Assembly (NCBI GenBank): GCA_050043005.1
Contig: JBHJIZ010000030.1
Span: 30,394-94,393, forward strand
Length of the DNA stretch: 64,000 nt
From: Thermohalobaculum sp050043005
Lineage (GTDB): Bacteria; Pseudomonadota; Alphaproteobacteria; Rhodobacterales; Rhodobacteraceae
Direction of reading: 5' to 3'
The position numbers were made by a program, and so were the translations under genes. Under the pieces are notes generated by a model, which saw nothing but the letters and a program-made list of their open reading frames with translations, searched no databases and was not told the DNA's origin. Below are positions 1 through 8,264 of this stretch, in pieces (position 1 is the first letter of the stretch; the number at the start of each line of letters is the position of its first letter).

Positions 1-465
1 CTGGTTCAGATTTCGAAGGGGCAGAAACGCGCCCCGAACCTGGCGCGGCTGCTGAAATCTCGACAGGTCGAAAAACTCTTCCATTTCGGACGGTTCGATA
101 TCGCTGTGCTGTTGCATGCATTCGGTGCACTCGCGACGCCCGTCTACTGCACGAAGATCGCCTCGAAACTAACGCGCACGTTCACAGATCGGCATGGTTT
201 GCGAGTGCTTTGTCAGGATCTCATCAGCGTCGACATCTCGAAGCAGCAACAGTCCAGCGACTGGGGCGCAGAAGAATTGACAGAAGCACAGCTGGAATAT
301 GCGGCGTCCGACGTTCTGTATTTGCATCGTATTCGAGAGGTTCTGGATGGGCGCTTGAAACGCGAAGAACGCGACAGGATCGCGGCCGAGTGTTTCCGTT
401 TCCTGCCGTATCGCGCGATGCTAGATTTGCGAGGCTGGCCAGAGGAAGACATCTTTGCCCATTGA
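1..465 (+). CDS. rnd: Ribonuclease D, C-terminal part (5' end outside window)
   Basis: The reading frame is open from base 1, so the start lies upstream. The visible 154 residues belong to a DEDD-type 3'-5' exonuclease: HFGRFDIAVL is the second exonuclease motif and YAASDVLYLH is the third, with the Tyr and Asp of the DEDDy subclass. RNase D trims 3' ends of tRNA precursors and other structured RNAs. No HRDC domain follows, so this is the short alphaproteobacterial form (about 200 residues in total). The end overlaps the next gene by 11 bases, consistent with co-transcription with kdsD and the lpt genes. Confidence 0.9.
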   Translation: MVQISKGQKRAPNLARLLKSRQVEKLFHFGRFDIAVLLHAFGALATPVYCTKIASKLTRTFTDRHGLRVLCQDLISVDISKQQQSSDWGAEELTEAQLEYAASDVLYLHRIREVLDGRLKREERDRIAAECFRFLPYRAMLDLRGWPEEDIFAH

Positions 466-1483
466 CGTGGCAACCATAGAGACCGGAAGCACGGAGCAGG
501 ACGTTCGGTCGGCCGCGATCGCGACGGGACGCCGCGTGTTGCAGATCGAAGGTGCGGCACTGCAGCAGTTCGCGTCGCAGTTGGGAGAGAGCTTCGCCGA
601 TGCGATAGAGTTGATCCTCTCGATCCGCGGACGTGTAATTTGCTCGGGGATGGGCAAGTCCGGTCACGTCGCACGCAAGATTGCCGCAACCCTCGCCTCG
701 ACGGGAACGCCCGCTTTCTTCGTCCATCCGGCCGAAGCAAGCCACGGCGATCTGGGGATGTTCACACCCGACGACGTCGCTTTGGTGCTGTCGAATTCTG
801 GCGAAACCCGAGAGCTTTCTGACGTCATCGCGCATTGCAAGCGGTTCTCGATCCCGGTGATCGGCGTTGCGAGTCGACAAAGCTCGACGCTGCTGCGCGC
901 CGCAAACATCGCGCTCAAACTGCCGGAGGCCGAAGAAGCTTGTGCCGTTGGCTTGGCACCGACGACATCGACGACCCTGACGATGGCACTTGGCGATGCC
1001 CTGGCGGTGTCGCTGATGGAGCGGCGCGATTTTACGCCCGAGCGGTTTCGCGATTTCCACCCCGGCGGCAAGCTTGGCGCTCAACTGGTGCAGGTTCGCG
1101 ATATCATGTCCATCGGATCGGCAATGCCGCTGGTCGCAGAGAATGCACAGATGTCCGAAGCACTGCTGGTCATGAGCGAGAAGGGCTTCGGGGTCGCGGG
1201 AACGATTGATGATCATGGCTGCCTGACCGGAGTTATCACGGACGGGGATCTGCGACGAAACATGGACGGACTTCTACGCCGACGCGCAATCGACGTTGCA
1301 ACCCAACATCCCAGATCGATCGGCCCGGGTGCGCTTGCGCAGGAAGCGCTTGCGTTGAGGAACGCTCCGGAGTCGCGGAGCACCGTCCTGTTCGTGGTCG
1401 ACCCGGATGCACCGCGCCCGAGCGCTCCGCTTGGGATCCTGCACGTTCATGATTGCCTTCGGGCGGGCGTGGATGCCGTATAA
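455..1483 (+). CDS. kdsD: Arabinose-5-phosphate isomerase (KpsF/GutQ family)
   Basis: This 342-residue protein interconverts ribulose-5-phosphate and arabinose-5-phosphate, the first step of Kdo synthesis for the LPS inner core. An N-terminal SIS domain (about residues 45-180) carries the SGMGKSG sugar-phosphate loop and the SHGD motif. Two CBS domains follow (about 212-335). Length fits the family. The longest frame starts at TTG 455 inside rnd; GTG at 467 is an alternative, and there is no ATG nearby. The stop TAA overlaps the lptC ATG by one base. Its place directly before lptC-lptA-lptB supports the LPS role. Confidence 0.93.
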   Translation: MPIDVATIETGSTEQDVRSAAIATGRRVLQIEGAALQQFASQLGESFADAIELILSIRGRVICSGMGKSGHVARKIAATLASTGTPAFFVHPAEASHGDLGMFTPDDVALVLSNSGETRELSDVIAHCKRFSIPVIGVASRQSSTLLRAANIALKLPEAEEACAVGLAPTTSTTLTMALGDALAVSLMERRDFTPERFRDFHPGGKLGAQLVQVRDIMSIGSAMPLVAENAQMSEALLVMSEKGFGVAGTIDDHGCLTGVITDGDLRRNMDGLLRRRAIDVATQHPRSIGPGALAQEALALRNAPESRSTVLFVVDPDAPRPSAPLGILHVHDCLRAGVDAV

Positions 1484-2124
1484 TGCGGGTCAAGGCTACG
1501 AACTTTCACAAGGCGCGCCAGAATGCGCAGGTGCGCAGCTACTCCCGCATGGTGCAGTTGATGAAATTCGCCCTCCCGGCAGCGGCTGTGGCGCTCGTTG
1601 CACTGATCTTCCTGACCGGACGGGAACGCTTTCTGCCAACGGAGGCCGAGAACTTGGTCAATGCCGCAGCGCTCGGCGCTGGTCTGAGACTGGAGAACCC
1701 GCGGTTTGCTGGTGTCACCAGCGATGGTGATCCCTTCGTCGTGACGGCTCTGTCGGCCCTGCCCGACGGCGCAAAGCCCGATCAGGTGGACCTCGAAGCA
1801 CCGAAAGCTGAACTTCGGCTCGCCAACGGCATGGTGTTGAATGTCGAGTCGAATGCCGGAGAGATGTTGCGCGCCTCGGAACACTTGACCCTCGAGGGTG
1901 ACGTCGTGCTCACGACGTCCGACGGGTATCGCGCCGAAACCGACAGAGCACTTATCGATCTTGCCGAGCGAACCGCCGATCTTCCCGGCGCGATCACGGC
2001 GACAGGTCCGCGTGGCAGCATCCGGGCGGACAGTCTGGAAATCAGGCAAACCGGTGCGGAGAGAAACACCGTTACGGCCATTTTTCGCGGGCGGGTTCGC
2101 GTGAATTACACACCTGCGCAATGA
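1483..2124 (+). CDS. lptC: LPS export protein LptC
   Basis: The 213-residue product has a short basic cytoplasmic N-terminus, one membrane segment (about residues 27-45, FALPAAAVALVALIFL) and a periplasmic beta-jellyroll region typical of LptC/YrbK. LptC takes LPS from the LptBFG transporter and passes it to LptA. ATG 1483 was chosen because it overlaps the kdsD stop as TAATG and gives a normal N-terminus; the frame is also open upstream to a TTG at 1453, inside kdsD. Sequence identity in this family is low, so the assignment rests on topology plus position between kdsD and lptA. Confidence 0.88.
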   Translation: MRVKATNFHKARQNAQVRSYSRMVQLMKFALPAAAVALVALIFLTGRERFLPTEAENLVNAAALGAGLRLENPRFAGVTSDGDPFVVTALSALPDGAKPDQVDLEAPKAELRLANGMVLNVESNAGEMLRASEHLTLEGDVVLTTSDGYRAETDRALIDLAERTADLPGAITATGPRGSIRADSLEIRQTGAERNTVTAIFRGRVRVNYTPAQ

Positions 2125-2242
2125 CGCTGTGAGCGACGGAACGTCTGGTCCTTTGCCGTAACAGGTGCGAAGACTTCAAAGGGTGGCAGGGAGCGCCCCA
2201 CTGCGGTATAGAGCAGCACAGATCAGGGGCGAGGAGTGGACA

Positions 2243-2842
2243 GTGTTCAGAAGACTGCTTAGAAGTGCGTTCTTGGTGGTTGTCGCACTTGCCGGCTCAT
2301 CGGCAGCACAGGAAACAGGCGGACCTTTCGGCGGCTTCAAGCATGATCGTAAGGCGCCGATCGAGATCACATCAAACGCGCTCGAGGTTCGTCAGAATGA
2401 GAGCCTGGCAATCTTCTCGGGAGAGGTGATTGCGGGACAAGGGACACTGCGCCTGACGACCGACGTTCTGGAAGTTCTCTACGACGAAGAGAACGAAAGC
2501 GACGCCGAGACAGGTGCGATCCGCAACATGCTCGCCAAAGGAAACGTGTTCATCTCGAATGGTGCCGAGACCGCACAAGGAAACCGCGCCGAATATGATG
2601 TGGATACCGGGAAGATAAACATGACCGGATCGGTGGTTCTTACCCAAGGTAACAACGTCATTGCCGGGGAGACCCTGACCATCGATCTCGATACGGGACG
2701 CGGACGCGTCGAGGGACGGGTCAAATCGATCTTCACACCCAAGAGCGCTGAGGCATCCGATCAACCGGCAGAAAAGACCTGTACACCAGAGCAGGAGGCA
2801 GCCGCCGCGGCCGCTGGCCTGAAATGTGTCCCGGCTGAATGA
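2243..2842 (+). CDS. lptA: LPS transport periplasmic protein LptA
   Basis: LptA forms the periplasmic bridge that carries LPS to the outer membrane. The 199-residue product has a signal peptide (FRRLLRSAFLVVVALAGSSAA, about residues 2-22) followed by an OstA-like beta-jellyroll beginning with PIEITSNALEV. GTG 2243 was chosen over the upstream GTG 2165 because GAGGAG lies 6 bases before it and it places the signal peptide at the N-terminus. The C-terminus is a short charged, Ala-rich tail. The end overlaps lptB. Confidence 0.92.
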   Translation: MFRRLLRSAFLVVVALAGSSAAQETGGPFGGFKHDRKAPIEITSNALEVRQNESLAIFSGEVIAGQGTLRLTTDVLEVLYDEENESDAETGAIRNMLAKGNVFISNGAETAQGNRAEYDVDTGKINMTGSVVLTQGNNVIAGETLTIDLDTGRGRVEGRVKSIFTPKSAEASDQPAEKTCTPEQEAAAAAAGLKCVPAE

Positions 2843-3626
2843 TGCAGTGACCGGATCAGCCCAAAACCAGCGCATGATGCCAAGACTTGTTGCCACCGCG
2901 GAGCAACCCGGACTCATCGTGAACGGGCTCGGAAAAAGCTATCGCCGCCGTCCGGTGGTGAGAGATGTTTCGATGCGGCTGGAGCGCGGTGAGGTCGTCG
3001 GACTGCTTGGCCCGAATGGCGCAGGCAAGACCACGTGTTTCTACATGGTGATCGGACTGATCCAGGCCGATGCCGGTACCATCTCGGTCGACGGTACGGA
3101 CATCTCGGACTTGCCGATGTACAGGCGTGCGCGGCTTGGCCTGGGCTATCTTCCGCAAGAGGCTTCGATCTTTCGTGGCCTCAGCGTCGAAGAAAACATT
3201 CGAGCGGTTCTGGAGCTTTCAGAACCGGACCGGCTCGAACGCAACCGGCGGCTTGATGGCTTGCTTGGTGAATTTTCCATCACGCACCTTCGGCGCACAC
3301 CTGCCGCGGCCTTGTCCGGAGGGGAGCGGCGACGCGTGGAAATCGCGCGGTGTCTGGCCAGCAACCCATCATATGTTCTGCTCGATGAACCTTTCGCTGG
3401 CATCGATCCGATTGCGGTCGGCGAGATCCGCGATCTGGTCGGACATCTCAAGGATCGCGGCATCGGTGTTCTGATTACCGATCATAATGTGCGGGAAACG
3501 CTCGAAATTATTGACCGGGCATACATCTTGCATGATGGTCATGTTCTCATGGACGGCACACCCGATCAGGTGGTCGAGGATGCGAACGTCCGCCGGGTCT
3601 ACCTGGGCGAAGGGTTCCGAATTTAG
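2826..3626 (+). CDS. lptB: LPS export ABC transporter ATPase LptB
   Basis: This is the cytoplasmic ATPase that drives LPS extraction by LptFG. Walker A is GPNGAGKTT (about residues 62-70), the ABC signature is LSGGERRR, and Walker B is YVLLDEPFAGID, where the FAGIDP sequence is characteristic of LptB. The GTG at 2826 overlaps lptA by 17 bases. ATG 2874 is an equally plausible start and would give 250 residues, closer to the usual 240-250. rpoN follows after about 50 bases, the widely conserved lptB-rpoN arrangement. Confidence 0.95.
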   Translation: MSRLNDAVTGSAQNQRMMPRLVATAEQPGLIVNGLGKSYRRRPVVRDVSMRLERGEVVGLLGPNGAGKTTCFYMVIGLIQADAGTISVDGTDISDLPMYRRARLGLGYLPQEASIFRGLSVEENIRAVLELSEPDRLERNRRLDGLLGEFSITHLRRTPAAALSGGERRRVEIARCLASNPSYVLLDEPFAGIDPIAVGEIRDLVGHLKDRGIGVLITDHNVRETLEIIDRAYILHDGHVLMDGTPDQVVEDANVRRVYLGEGFRI

Positions 3627-3677
3627 TAACCTCTTCGCGCCAGATTGATTTGGGGTGCTTGGGGAGAACGCGTCGCC

Positions 3678-5174
3678 ATGTCGATCGGCTTGCGACTGGA
3701 TCTGCGTCAGACACAACAGCTTGTGATGACGCCGCAACTGCAACAGGCAATCAAGCTGTTGCAGATGTCGCATGGCGAACTCCAGGGCTTTATCGGGACA
3801 GAGGTCGAGAAGAACCCGCTGCTCGAGATGGAAGGCCAAACCGAAACGGATCCGACCGAATCTGCCTCTGACGATGAGCCAGAAACCGGGAACAACGCGG
3901 CACAAGATGCCGGAGCGACCGAGATCGATACCCGGCAAGACGACTTGTCGCTTCTACGCGAGACCTACGACAGCGGTGTCCACATCTTGCTCGACGGATC
4001 ACCCTCGGTTGGGCCAAGCCCATATCTCCGTACGGGCGCGGCCAACACTGTTGTCGGCAACGATACCGAGACGCGTCCGCTGGAAGAAAGGCTCTCAGGC
4101 CGGATTTCCCTCAGGGACCACCTGTTGCGCCAGATCGGCCAGGTTGCGGATCAGCCTGCAACCCTGCTGCTGGCAAAAGCGCTGGTCGATGAACTGGACG
4201 AGAACGGCTATCTGCGCACACCGCTTCAGGACATTGCGGAGCGGTTCTCGGTGTCACTGCTGACATGCGAGGACGCACTCGAGCTTTTGCAATCCTGCGA
4301 ACCGACCGGTGTCGTGGCGCGCGGGCTTGCCGAATGCCTCGCCCTGCAATTGCACGAACGCAACCGGTACGACCCTGTCATCGCAAAGCTCCTTGAGAAC
4401 CTGGACCTTCTCGCAGATGGGAAGCTGCAGAAACTCGCGCGCATCTGTGCCACCGGTGAAGATGAAATCCGCGACATGGTGCGCGAGCTTCGGGATCTCG
4501 ACCCTCATCCCTGCAGCACCTTCGATACCGAGGAACCCGAGACACTGATCCCGGATTTGCTCCTCAAACCACTCGACTGGGGCGGCTGGTCGGTCGAACT
4601 CAATCCCGACACCTTGCCAAAGGTGCTGATCGACAAGACCTACATGGCGCATATTGGAAAGGGCTGCGATGAAACCCGGCGATACCTGACCGAGTGCCAT
4701 TCCAGCGCAAGCTGGCTGGTACGGAGCCTCGATCAACGGTCTCGTACGATCGTAACGATAGCATCCGAGATCGTTCGCCAGCAGGAAGCGTTCTTCCGGG
4801 ACGGGATTCACGGCCTGAAGCCGATGACGCTCAAGGACGTCGCGGATGCGGTAGGGATGCACGAATCCACCGCGAGTCGCGTGACGGCCAACAAGTATAT
4901 CGCGACAGAGCGCGGTATCTTCGAGTTGCGCTTTTTCTTCACGAATGCTGTTGGCGGCAGTGGTGGCGATGTCGCGGCCGAGGCGGTGCGTCACCGCATT
5001 CAGAAGATGGTCGATGAAGAGCCACGAACCGGTGTTCTGTCTGACGATGCGATCGTGACGGCGTTGCAAGGCGAAGGCATTAACATTGCACGACGAACTG
5101 TAGCTAAGTACCGGAAAAGCCTGAGAATTCCTTCGTCCTCGCAGCGCCGCCGCATAAAAGCGTCCAATCTCTGA
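3678..5174 (+). CDS. rpoN: RNA polymerase sigma-54 factor
   Basis: Sigma-54 directs transcription from -24/-12 promoters with AAA+ activators, typically for nitrogen and other regulated functions. The 498-residue protein shows the Gln/Leu-rich region I (LRLDLRQTQQLVMTPQLQQA), an acidic linker, the core-binding region, and the C-terminal RpoN box ARRTVAKYRKSL near residue 480. ATG 3678 gives the conserved MSIGLRLDLRQ start; the frame is open further upstream but lacks family similarity there. Promoters of the ure/urt genes in this window could be targets, but no convincing -24/-12 site was found. Confidence 0.95.
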   Translation: MSIGLRLDLRQTQQLVMTPQLQQAIKLLQMSHGELQGFIGTEVEKNPLLEMEGQTETDPTESASDDEPETGNNAAQDAGATEIDTRQDDLSLLRETYDSGVHILLDGSPSVGPSPYLRTGAANTVVGNDTETRPLEERLSGRISLRDHLLRQIGQVADQPATLLLAKALVDELDENGYLRTPLQDIAERFSVSLLTCEDALELLQSCEPTGVVARGLAECLALQLHERNRYDPVIAKLLENLDLLADGKLQKLARICATGEDEIRDMVRELRDLDPHPCSTFDTEEPETLIPDLLLKPLDWGGWSVELNPDTLPKVLIDKTYMAHIGKGCDETRRYLTECHSSASWLVRSLDQRSRTIVTIASEIVRQQEAFFRDGIHGLKPMTLKDVADAVGMHESTASRVTANKYIATERGIFELRFFFTNAVGGSGGDVAAEAVRHRIQKMVDEEPRTGVLSDDAIVTALQGEGINIARRTVAKYRKSLRIPSSSQRRRIKASNL

Positions 5175-5274
5175 TCCATTAACCTCATCTTTTGGTTGCT
5201 AGTGCCCATACCAATTGCGAGTATGGCGGTCTGAGTAGCGATGGCGGGGCGTCCCCGGCGGAGCGAAGGGTGTG

Positions 5275-5303
5275 TTGACATCCCGCCAGCCTGCCCATAC
5301 GAA
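5275..5303 (+). promoter_or_regulatory. Candidate sigma-70 promoter of hpf
   Basis: A perfect -35 hexamer TTGACA (5275-5280) is followed after 17 bases by TACGAA (5298-5303), a weak -10. It sits in the 220-base gap between rpoN and hpf, about 92 bases before the hpf ATG. The match is by eye only. Confidence 0.35.
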
Positions 5304-5394
5304 GCGCGCTCGATTCCGGGGGCCTGCGAAGCCGGACCGGATTTGACATGGCGGGCCCCGCGAGCCGGACATACCGGTTCCGAACGGAGGACAT

Positions 5395-5973
5395 ATGCAC
5401 ATCCAGGTGAACGGCAAACAGATCGACATCGGCGATTCTCTTTCGAACCATGTCGAAAACAATCTTGCGGCCGCTGTTGGAAAATATTTCGACCGGCCAG
5501 CCGATGGTGTTGTGACGTTCTCCAAGGACGGTCACGCGTTTCGTTGCGACGCCACCGTTCATCTTGCGACTGGGCTGGTCGCGCAGTCGAGCGCCACGGC
5601 AAACGAGATTTATGCGGCTTTTGACCAATCCGCCGATCGCATCGAGAAACAGATCCGTCGTTACAAGCGTCGCCTGCAGGACCACCACCGCAAACGGGAA
5701 CGCCCGGTTGACGCAATGCCCGCCCCCGCTTATGTGCTCGACACGCAATCGAACGATGAAGACGAGCCGGAGACGCTGCAGCCCGTGATCGTCGCGGAGA
5801 TGACGCACCCGGTACAGGTTCTCAGTGTCGGCGAGGCCGTAATGCAGATGGAATTCGCGGATAAGGCTTTTCTGATTTTCCGGGACGACCAGACCAAGCG
5901 CGTCAACATCGTCTATCGGCGCGATGACGGCAATGTGGGCTGGGTGGATCCGGCCGAAGCCCCGGCAACCTGA
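5395..5973 (+). CDS. hpf: Ribosome hibernation promoting factor, long form
   Basis: The 192-residue product combines an N-terminal HPF/RaiA domain (about residues 1-100, starting MHIQVNGKQIDIGDSL) with a C-terminal dimerisation domain (about 135-188, ending in the conserved region with QTKRVNIVYRRDDGNVGWVDP). Long-form HPF joins 70S ribosomes into inactive 100S dimers in stationary phase. CGGAGG precedes the ATG. The genes rpoN and ptsN flank it as in many proteobacteria, but the 220-base gap upstream suggests its own promoter. Confidence 0.93.
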   Translation: MHIQVNGKQIDIGDSLSNHVENNLAAAVGKYFDRPADGVVTFSKDGHAFRCDATVHLATGLVAQSSATANEIYAAFDQSADRIEKQIRRYKRRLQDHHRKRERPVDAMPAPAYVLDTQSNDEDEPETLQPVIVAEMTHPVQVLSVGEAVMQMEFADKAFLIFRDDQTKRVNIVYRRDDGNVGWVDPAEAPAT

Positions 5974-6014
5974 AATCTCCAACGCCAATCTGGTAACGGG
6001 ATATTGGGTGGATA

Positions 6015-6479
6015 ATGGAGCTGGCTGATTTGGTTCGCAGTGACTGCACGCTGCCGTCGGTGAAAGCCGCGAGCAAGAAGCAGGTTCTCCAAGAGATCGC
6101 GCACAAGGCATCCGAGATTCACGGTTTGCATTGCGGAACAATCGTAAATGGCCTCGTCGCCCGCGAGAAACTTGGATCCACCGCCATGGGCGACGGCGTT
6201 GCGATACCGCACGCCCGTATTGACGGGCTGGACAAGATCATCGGTCTGTTCGCGCGCCTTGAAAAGCCTGTGGATTTCGAAGCAGCCGACAGGCAGGGCG
6301 TCGATCTGATCTTTACCCTGCTGGCACCAGAGGCCGCCGGAGCCAACCACCTGCGCGCACTTGCCAAGGTCTCTCGATTAATGCGTGACGAGCAATTCCG
6401 CGCCAAGCTGCGGGGCTCGGACAATGCCGAGTCACTCCATGCGCTTTTAACGGAACATCAGGCATCGCGCGCCGCCTGA
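6015..6479 (+). CDS. ptsN: Nitrogen-regulatory PTS EIIA component
   Basis: This 154-residue EIIA(Ntr) domain is the terminal phosphoacceptor of the regulatory PTS (PtsP-NPr-PtsN), which links nitrogen status, potassium homeostasis and sigma-54 functions. The phosphorylated histidine lies in GDGVAIPHARIDGL (about residue 66). Full-length EIIA fold with no fusion. It ends the rnd-to-ptsN cluster and is convergent with the DUF1150 gene. Confidence 0.94.
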   Translation: MELADLVRSDCTLPSVKAASKKQVLQEIAHKASEIHGLHCGTIVNGLVAREKLGSTAMGDGVAIPHARIDGLDKIIGLFARLEKPVDFEAADRQGVDLIFTLLAPEAAGANHLRALAKVSRLMRDEQFRAKLRGSDNAESLHALLTEHQASRAA

Positions 6480-6518
6480 ACGGCGCCACTAGATTGTGAG
6501 GGGCACTGCCACCACAGG

Positions 6519-6731
6519 TTAGTGCGTGCTTACTGGGATCAGGTCGTTCTTTCGCGCCAGCGCAAAGGCGACACTTCGATCCTCGGTCAATGCAAGCTGA
6601 TTTCCCTCCGGATCGTGGAGGGAGAAGAACTTGCCTGGTGCGTTCTTCAGGTGATCCGGCAATGCCTCGCGATCGGCCTCACGCACATAGACAATAGGCT
6701 TTCCAGATTTGACGTTCTCAAACGGTTTCAT
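6519..6731 (-). CDS. DUF1150 family protein
   Basis: A 70-residue protein with the compact DUF1150 pattern (IVYVREADREALPDHL early, LHDPEGNQLALTEDRSVAFAL later). Function unknown. In Rhodobacteraceae this family is commonly encoded immediately after a small heat-shock protein, as here (18 bases after hsp20), so it is probably co-induced by heat. No signal peptide or membrane segment is visible. Confidence 0.8.
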   Translation of the reverse strand: MKPFENVKSGKPIVYVREADREALPDHLKNAPGKFFSLHDPEGNQLALTEDRSVAFALARKNDLIPVSTH

Positions 6732-6749
6732 ACGTCCTCCTGCTCCTTA

Positions 6750-7166
6750 CTACGCCCCGGTGCCGATCTTGATCTGCTGCACCACCACATCCGGCTTGCG
6801 CCGAAGCAGATCGATGTGCAGCAACCCGCAATCGAGGCTTGCCTCGGCCACCTCGACACGGTCGGCTAAGACAAAACTGCGCTGGAACTGCCGCGCGGCA
6901 ATCCCGCGGTGCAGAAAGGTTCGCTGATCGTCATCCTCGGCCTGTCTACCGCGAACGATCAAATGTCCGTCTTCCAGCGTGATCGAAAGGTCGTCTTCAG
7001 AGAACCCGGCCACAGCGAGTGTGATCCGAAACGCGTCGTCGCTGCGCTGTTCGATGTTGTAGGGCGGGTATCCGTCGGACCCTGCCTTTGCCGTGCGTTC
7101 CACCAGTTGATCGAGTTGCTCGAAACCAACCAGGAGTGGATGCGACGTGAACGATATGCGCGACAT
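6750..7166 (-). CDS. Hsp20/alpha-crystallin small heat-shock protein
   Basis: A 138-residue ATP-independent holdase of the IbpA class. The alpha-crystallin domain spans about residues 35-125 and includes FRITLAVAGFSEDDLSI, the GRQ region and GIAARQFQRSF. The C-terminal IxI-type anchor is not obvious. AAGGA lies 11 bases before the ATG. A sigma-32-like promoter lies about 70 bases upstream (separate entry). Confidence 0.92.
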   Translation of the reverse strand: MSRISFTSHPLLVGFEQLDQLVERTAKAGSDGYPPYNIEQRSDDAFRITLAVAGFSEDDLSITLEDGHLIVRGRQAEDDDQRTFLHRGIAARQFQRSFVLADRVEVAEASLDCGLLHIDLLRRKPDVVVQQIKIGTGA

Positions 7167-7568
7167 GTGCCGAGCGTCCTTATCAAAGCGACCTCACAAA
7201 TGCGGCCCGCCAGGCAGCACCGCACTGGAGTAAAAATGGGGGCGTCTCAGCCGAATTCAATCCCGCATTGCGAAGGCGCAAAGGTTCAGATCGCAGAGCT
7301 ACCGCTGACTTTGCTCCGGGTCGTGCCGTGCATGAAAATGCAGTGTTGTCGTCCAAAAGCCTGCTTTAACGAGATGTCGAACGCCCGTAATCGCGTGTTC
7401 TCCTGACCACCCTCGATCTGCACCGAGATGATCTGATCATTCTCGCATGCTTTACCTTCGACAATCAGAGAAACGTTGACGACAGTCCCGCTAGAAAGAG
7501 CGCGCGCAGGGTTTCCGCTCGTCGGTTTGGTGGGTACTCGGCTGAAGACCTACGCGCGAACCTTACTG
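7167..7568. other. 402-base intergenic region between hsp20 and pyrE
   Basis: Holds the candidate heat-shock promoter and leader of hsp20 and the 3' region of pyrE. On the minus strand a frame without a usual start codon stays open for about 87 codons (7286-7549). It has no ribosome binding site and no recognisable family, so it is not called as a gene. No terminator hairpin was recognised after pyrE. Confidence 0.6.
7231..7261 (-). promoter_or_regulatory. Candidate sigma-32 (RpoH) heat-shock promoter of hsp20
   Basis: On the minus strand ATTGAA (7256-7261) is followed by a 14-base spacer and CCCCATTT (7234-7241), which closely matches the classical heat-shock pattern CTTGAA-N13-17-CCCCATNT. 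It lies about 68 bases before the hsp20 ATG, a suitable distance for a short leader. Confidence 0.55.
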
Positions 7569-8264
7569 TCAGATCGAGGTTTCGCCCTTTCCACCATGTG
7601 ATTGGGACCAGGGAAGCGGATCTTTAAGAAACGCCTCCACTTCATCCATCACGGCCGGGTCGAAGTAGCCCCCTGCTCGCGCTGCTGACAGGACGTCACG
7701 CCACGTCGCCAAGTAGTGCAGCTTAATCCCGTGCTCGGCCAATCGATCCGGCACATCTGGGAAGATATCATAATAGAAGACCACGATGGTGTGTGCGCAT
7801 TCGGCCCCGGCCTCTCGCAACGCCTCGACGAAATTGACCTTCGACCCGCCATCGGTCGTGAGGTCTTCCACCAACAAGACCCGCTGACCTTCGCGAATAT
7901 CGCCCTCGATCCGCGCGTCGCGACCGAAGCCCTTGGGTTTCTTGCGGACATACTGCATCGGCAGGGCCAGCCGGTCGGCAATCCAGGCCGCGAACGGAAT
8001 CCCGGCTGTCTCGCCACCTGCCACGGCATCGAACCGCTCAAAACCCGCATCGCGCGCCAGGATTGAACAGGCATAATCCATGCAGGCCGATCGAATGCGC
8101 GGATACGATATTAGTTTGCGGCAATCGATATAGACCGGGCTCGCCATGCCTGACGTCAGCATGAAGGGCGGCTCGGCCCGGAAATGGACCGCACCGATCT
8201 CCAACAGCATCCGCGCGACCTGCTCGGCAATCAGAGTACGCTCTGGAAAAGATGTCTGGATCAT
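7569..8264 (-). CDS. pyrE: Orotate phosphoribosyltransferase
   Basis: Converts orotate and PRPP to orotidine-5'-phosphate in de novo UMP synthesis. The PRPP-binding loop is VLLVEDLTTDGGSK, and the FRAEPPFMLTSGMASPVYIDCR region is typical of the family. ATG 8264 overlaps the pyrC stop as ATGA, indicating translational coupling; an in-frame ATG at 8285 lies inside pyrC and is less likely. The product has 231 residues, slightly longer than E. coli PyrE, as is common in alphaproteobacteria. Confidence 0.95.
   Translation of the reverse strand: MIQTSFPERTLIAEQVARMLLEIGAVHFRAEPPFMLTSGMASPVYIDCRKLISYPRIRSACMDYACSILARDAGFERFDAVAGGETAGIPFAAWIADRLALPMQYVRKKPKGFGRDARIEGDIREGQRVLLVEDLTTDGGSKVNFVEALREAGAECAHTIVVFYYDIFPDVPDRLAEHGIKLHYLATWRDVLSAARAGGYFDPAVMDEVEAFLKDPLPWSQSHGGKGETSI

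Noticed and set aside
7286..7549. 87-codon open frame on the minus strand in the hsp20-pyrE gap
   Set aside because: No normal start codon near its beginning, no ribosome binding site and no recognisable family; chance openness is likely.
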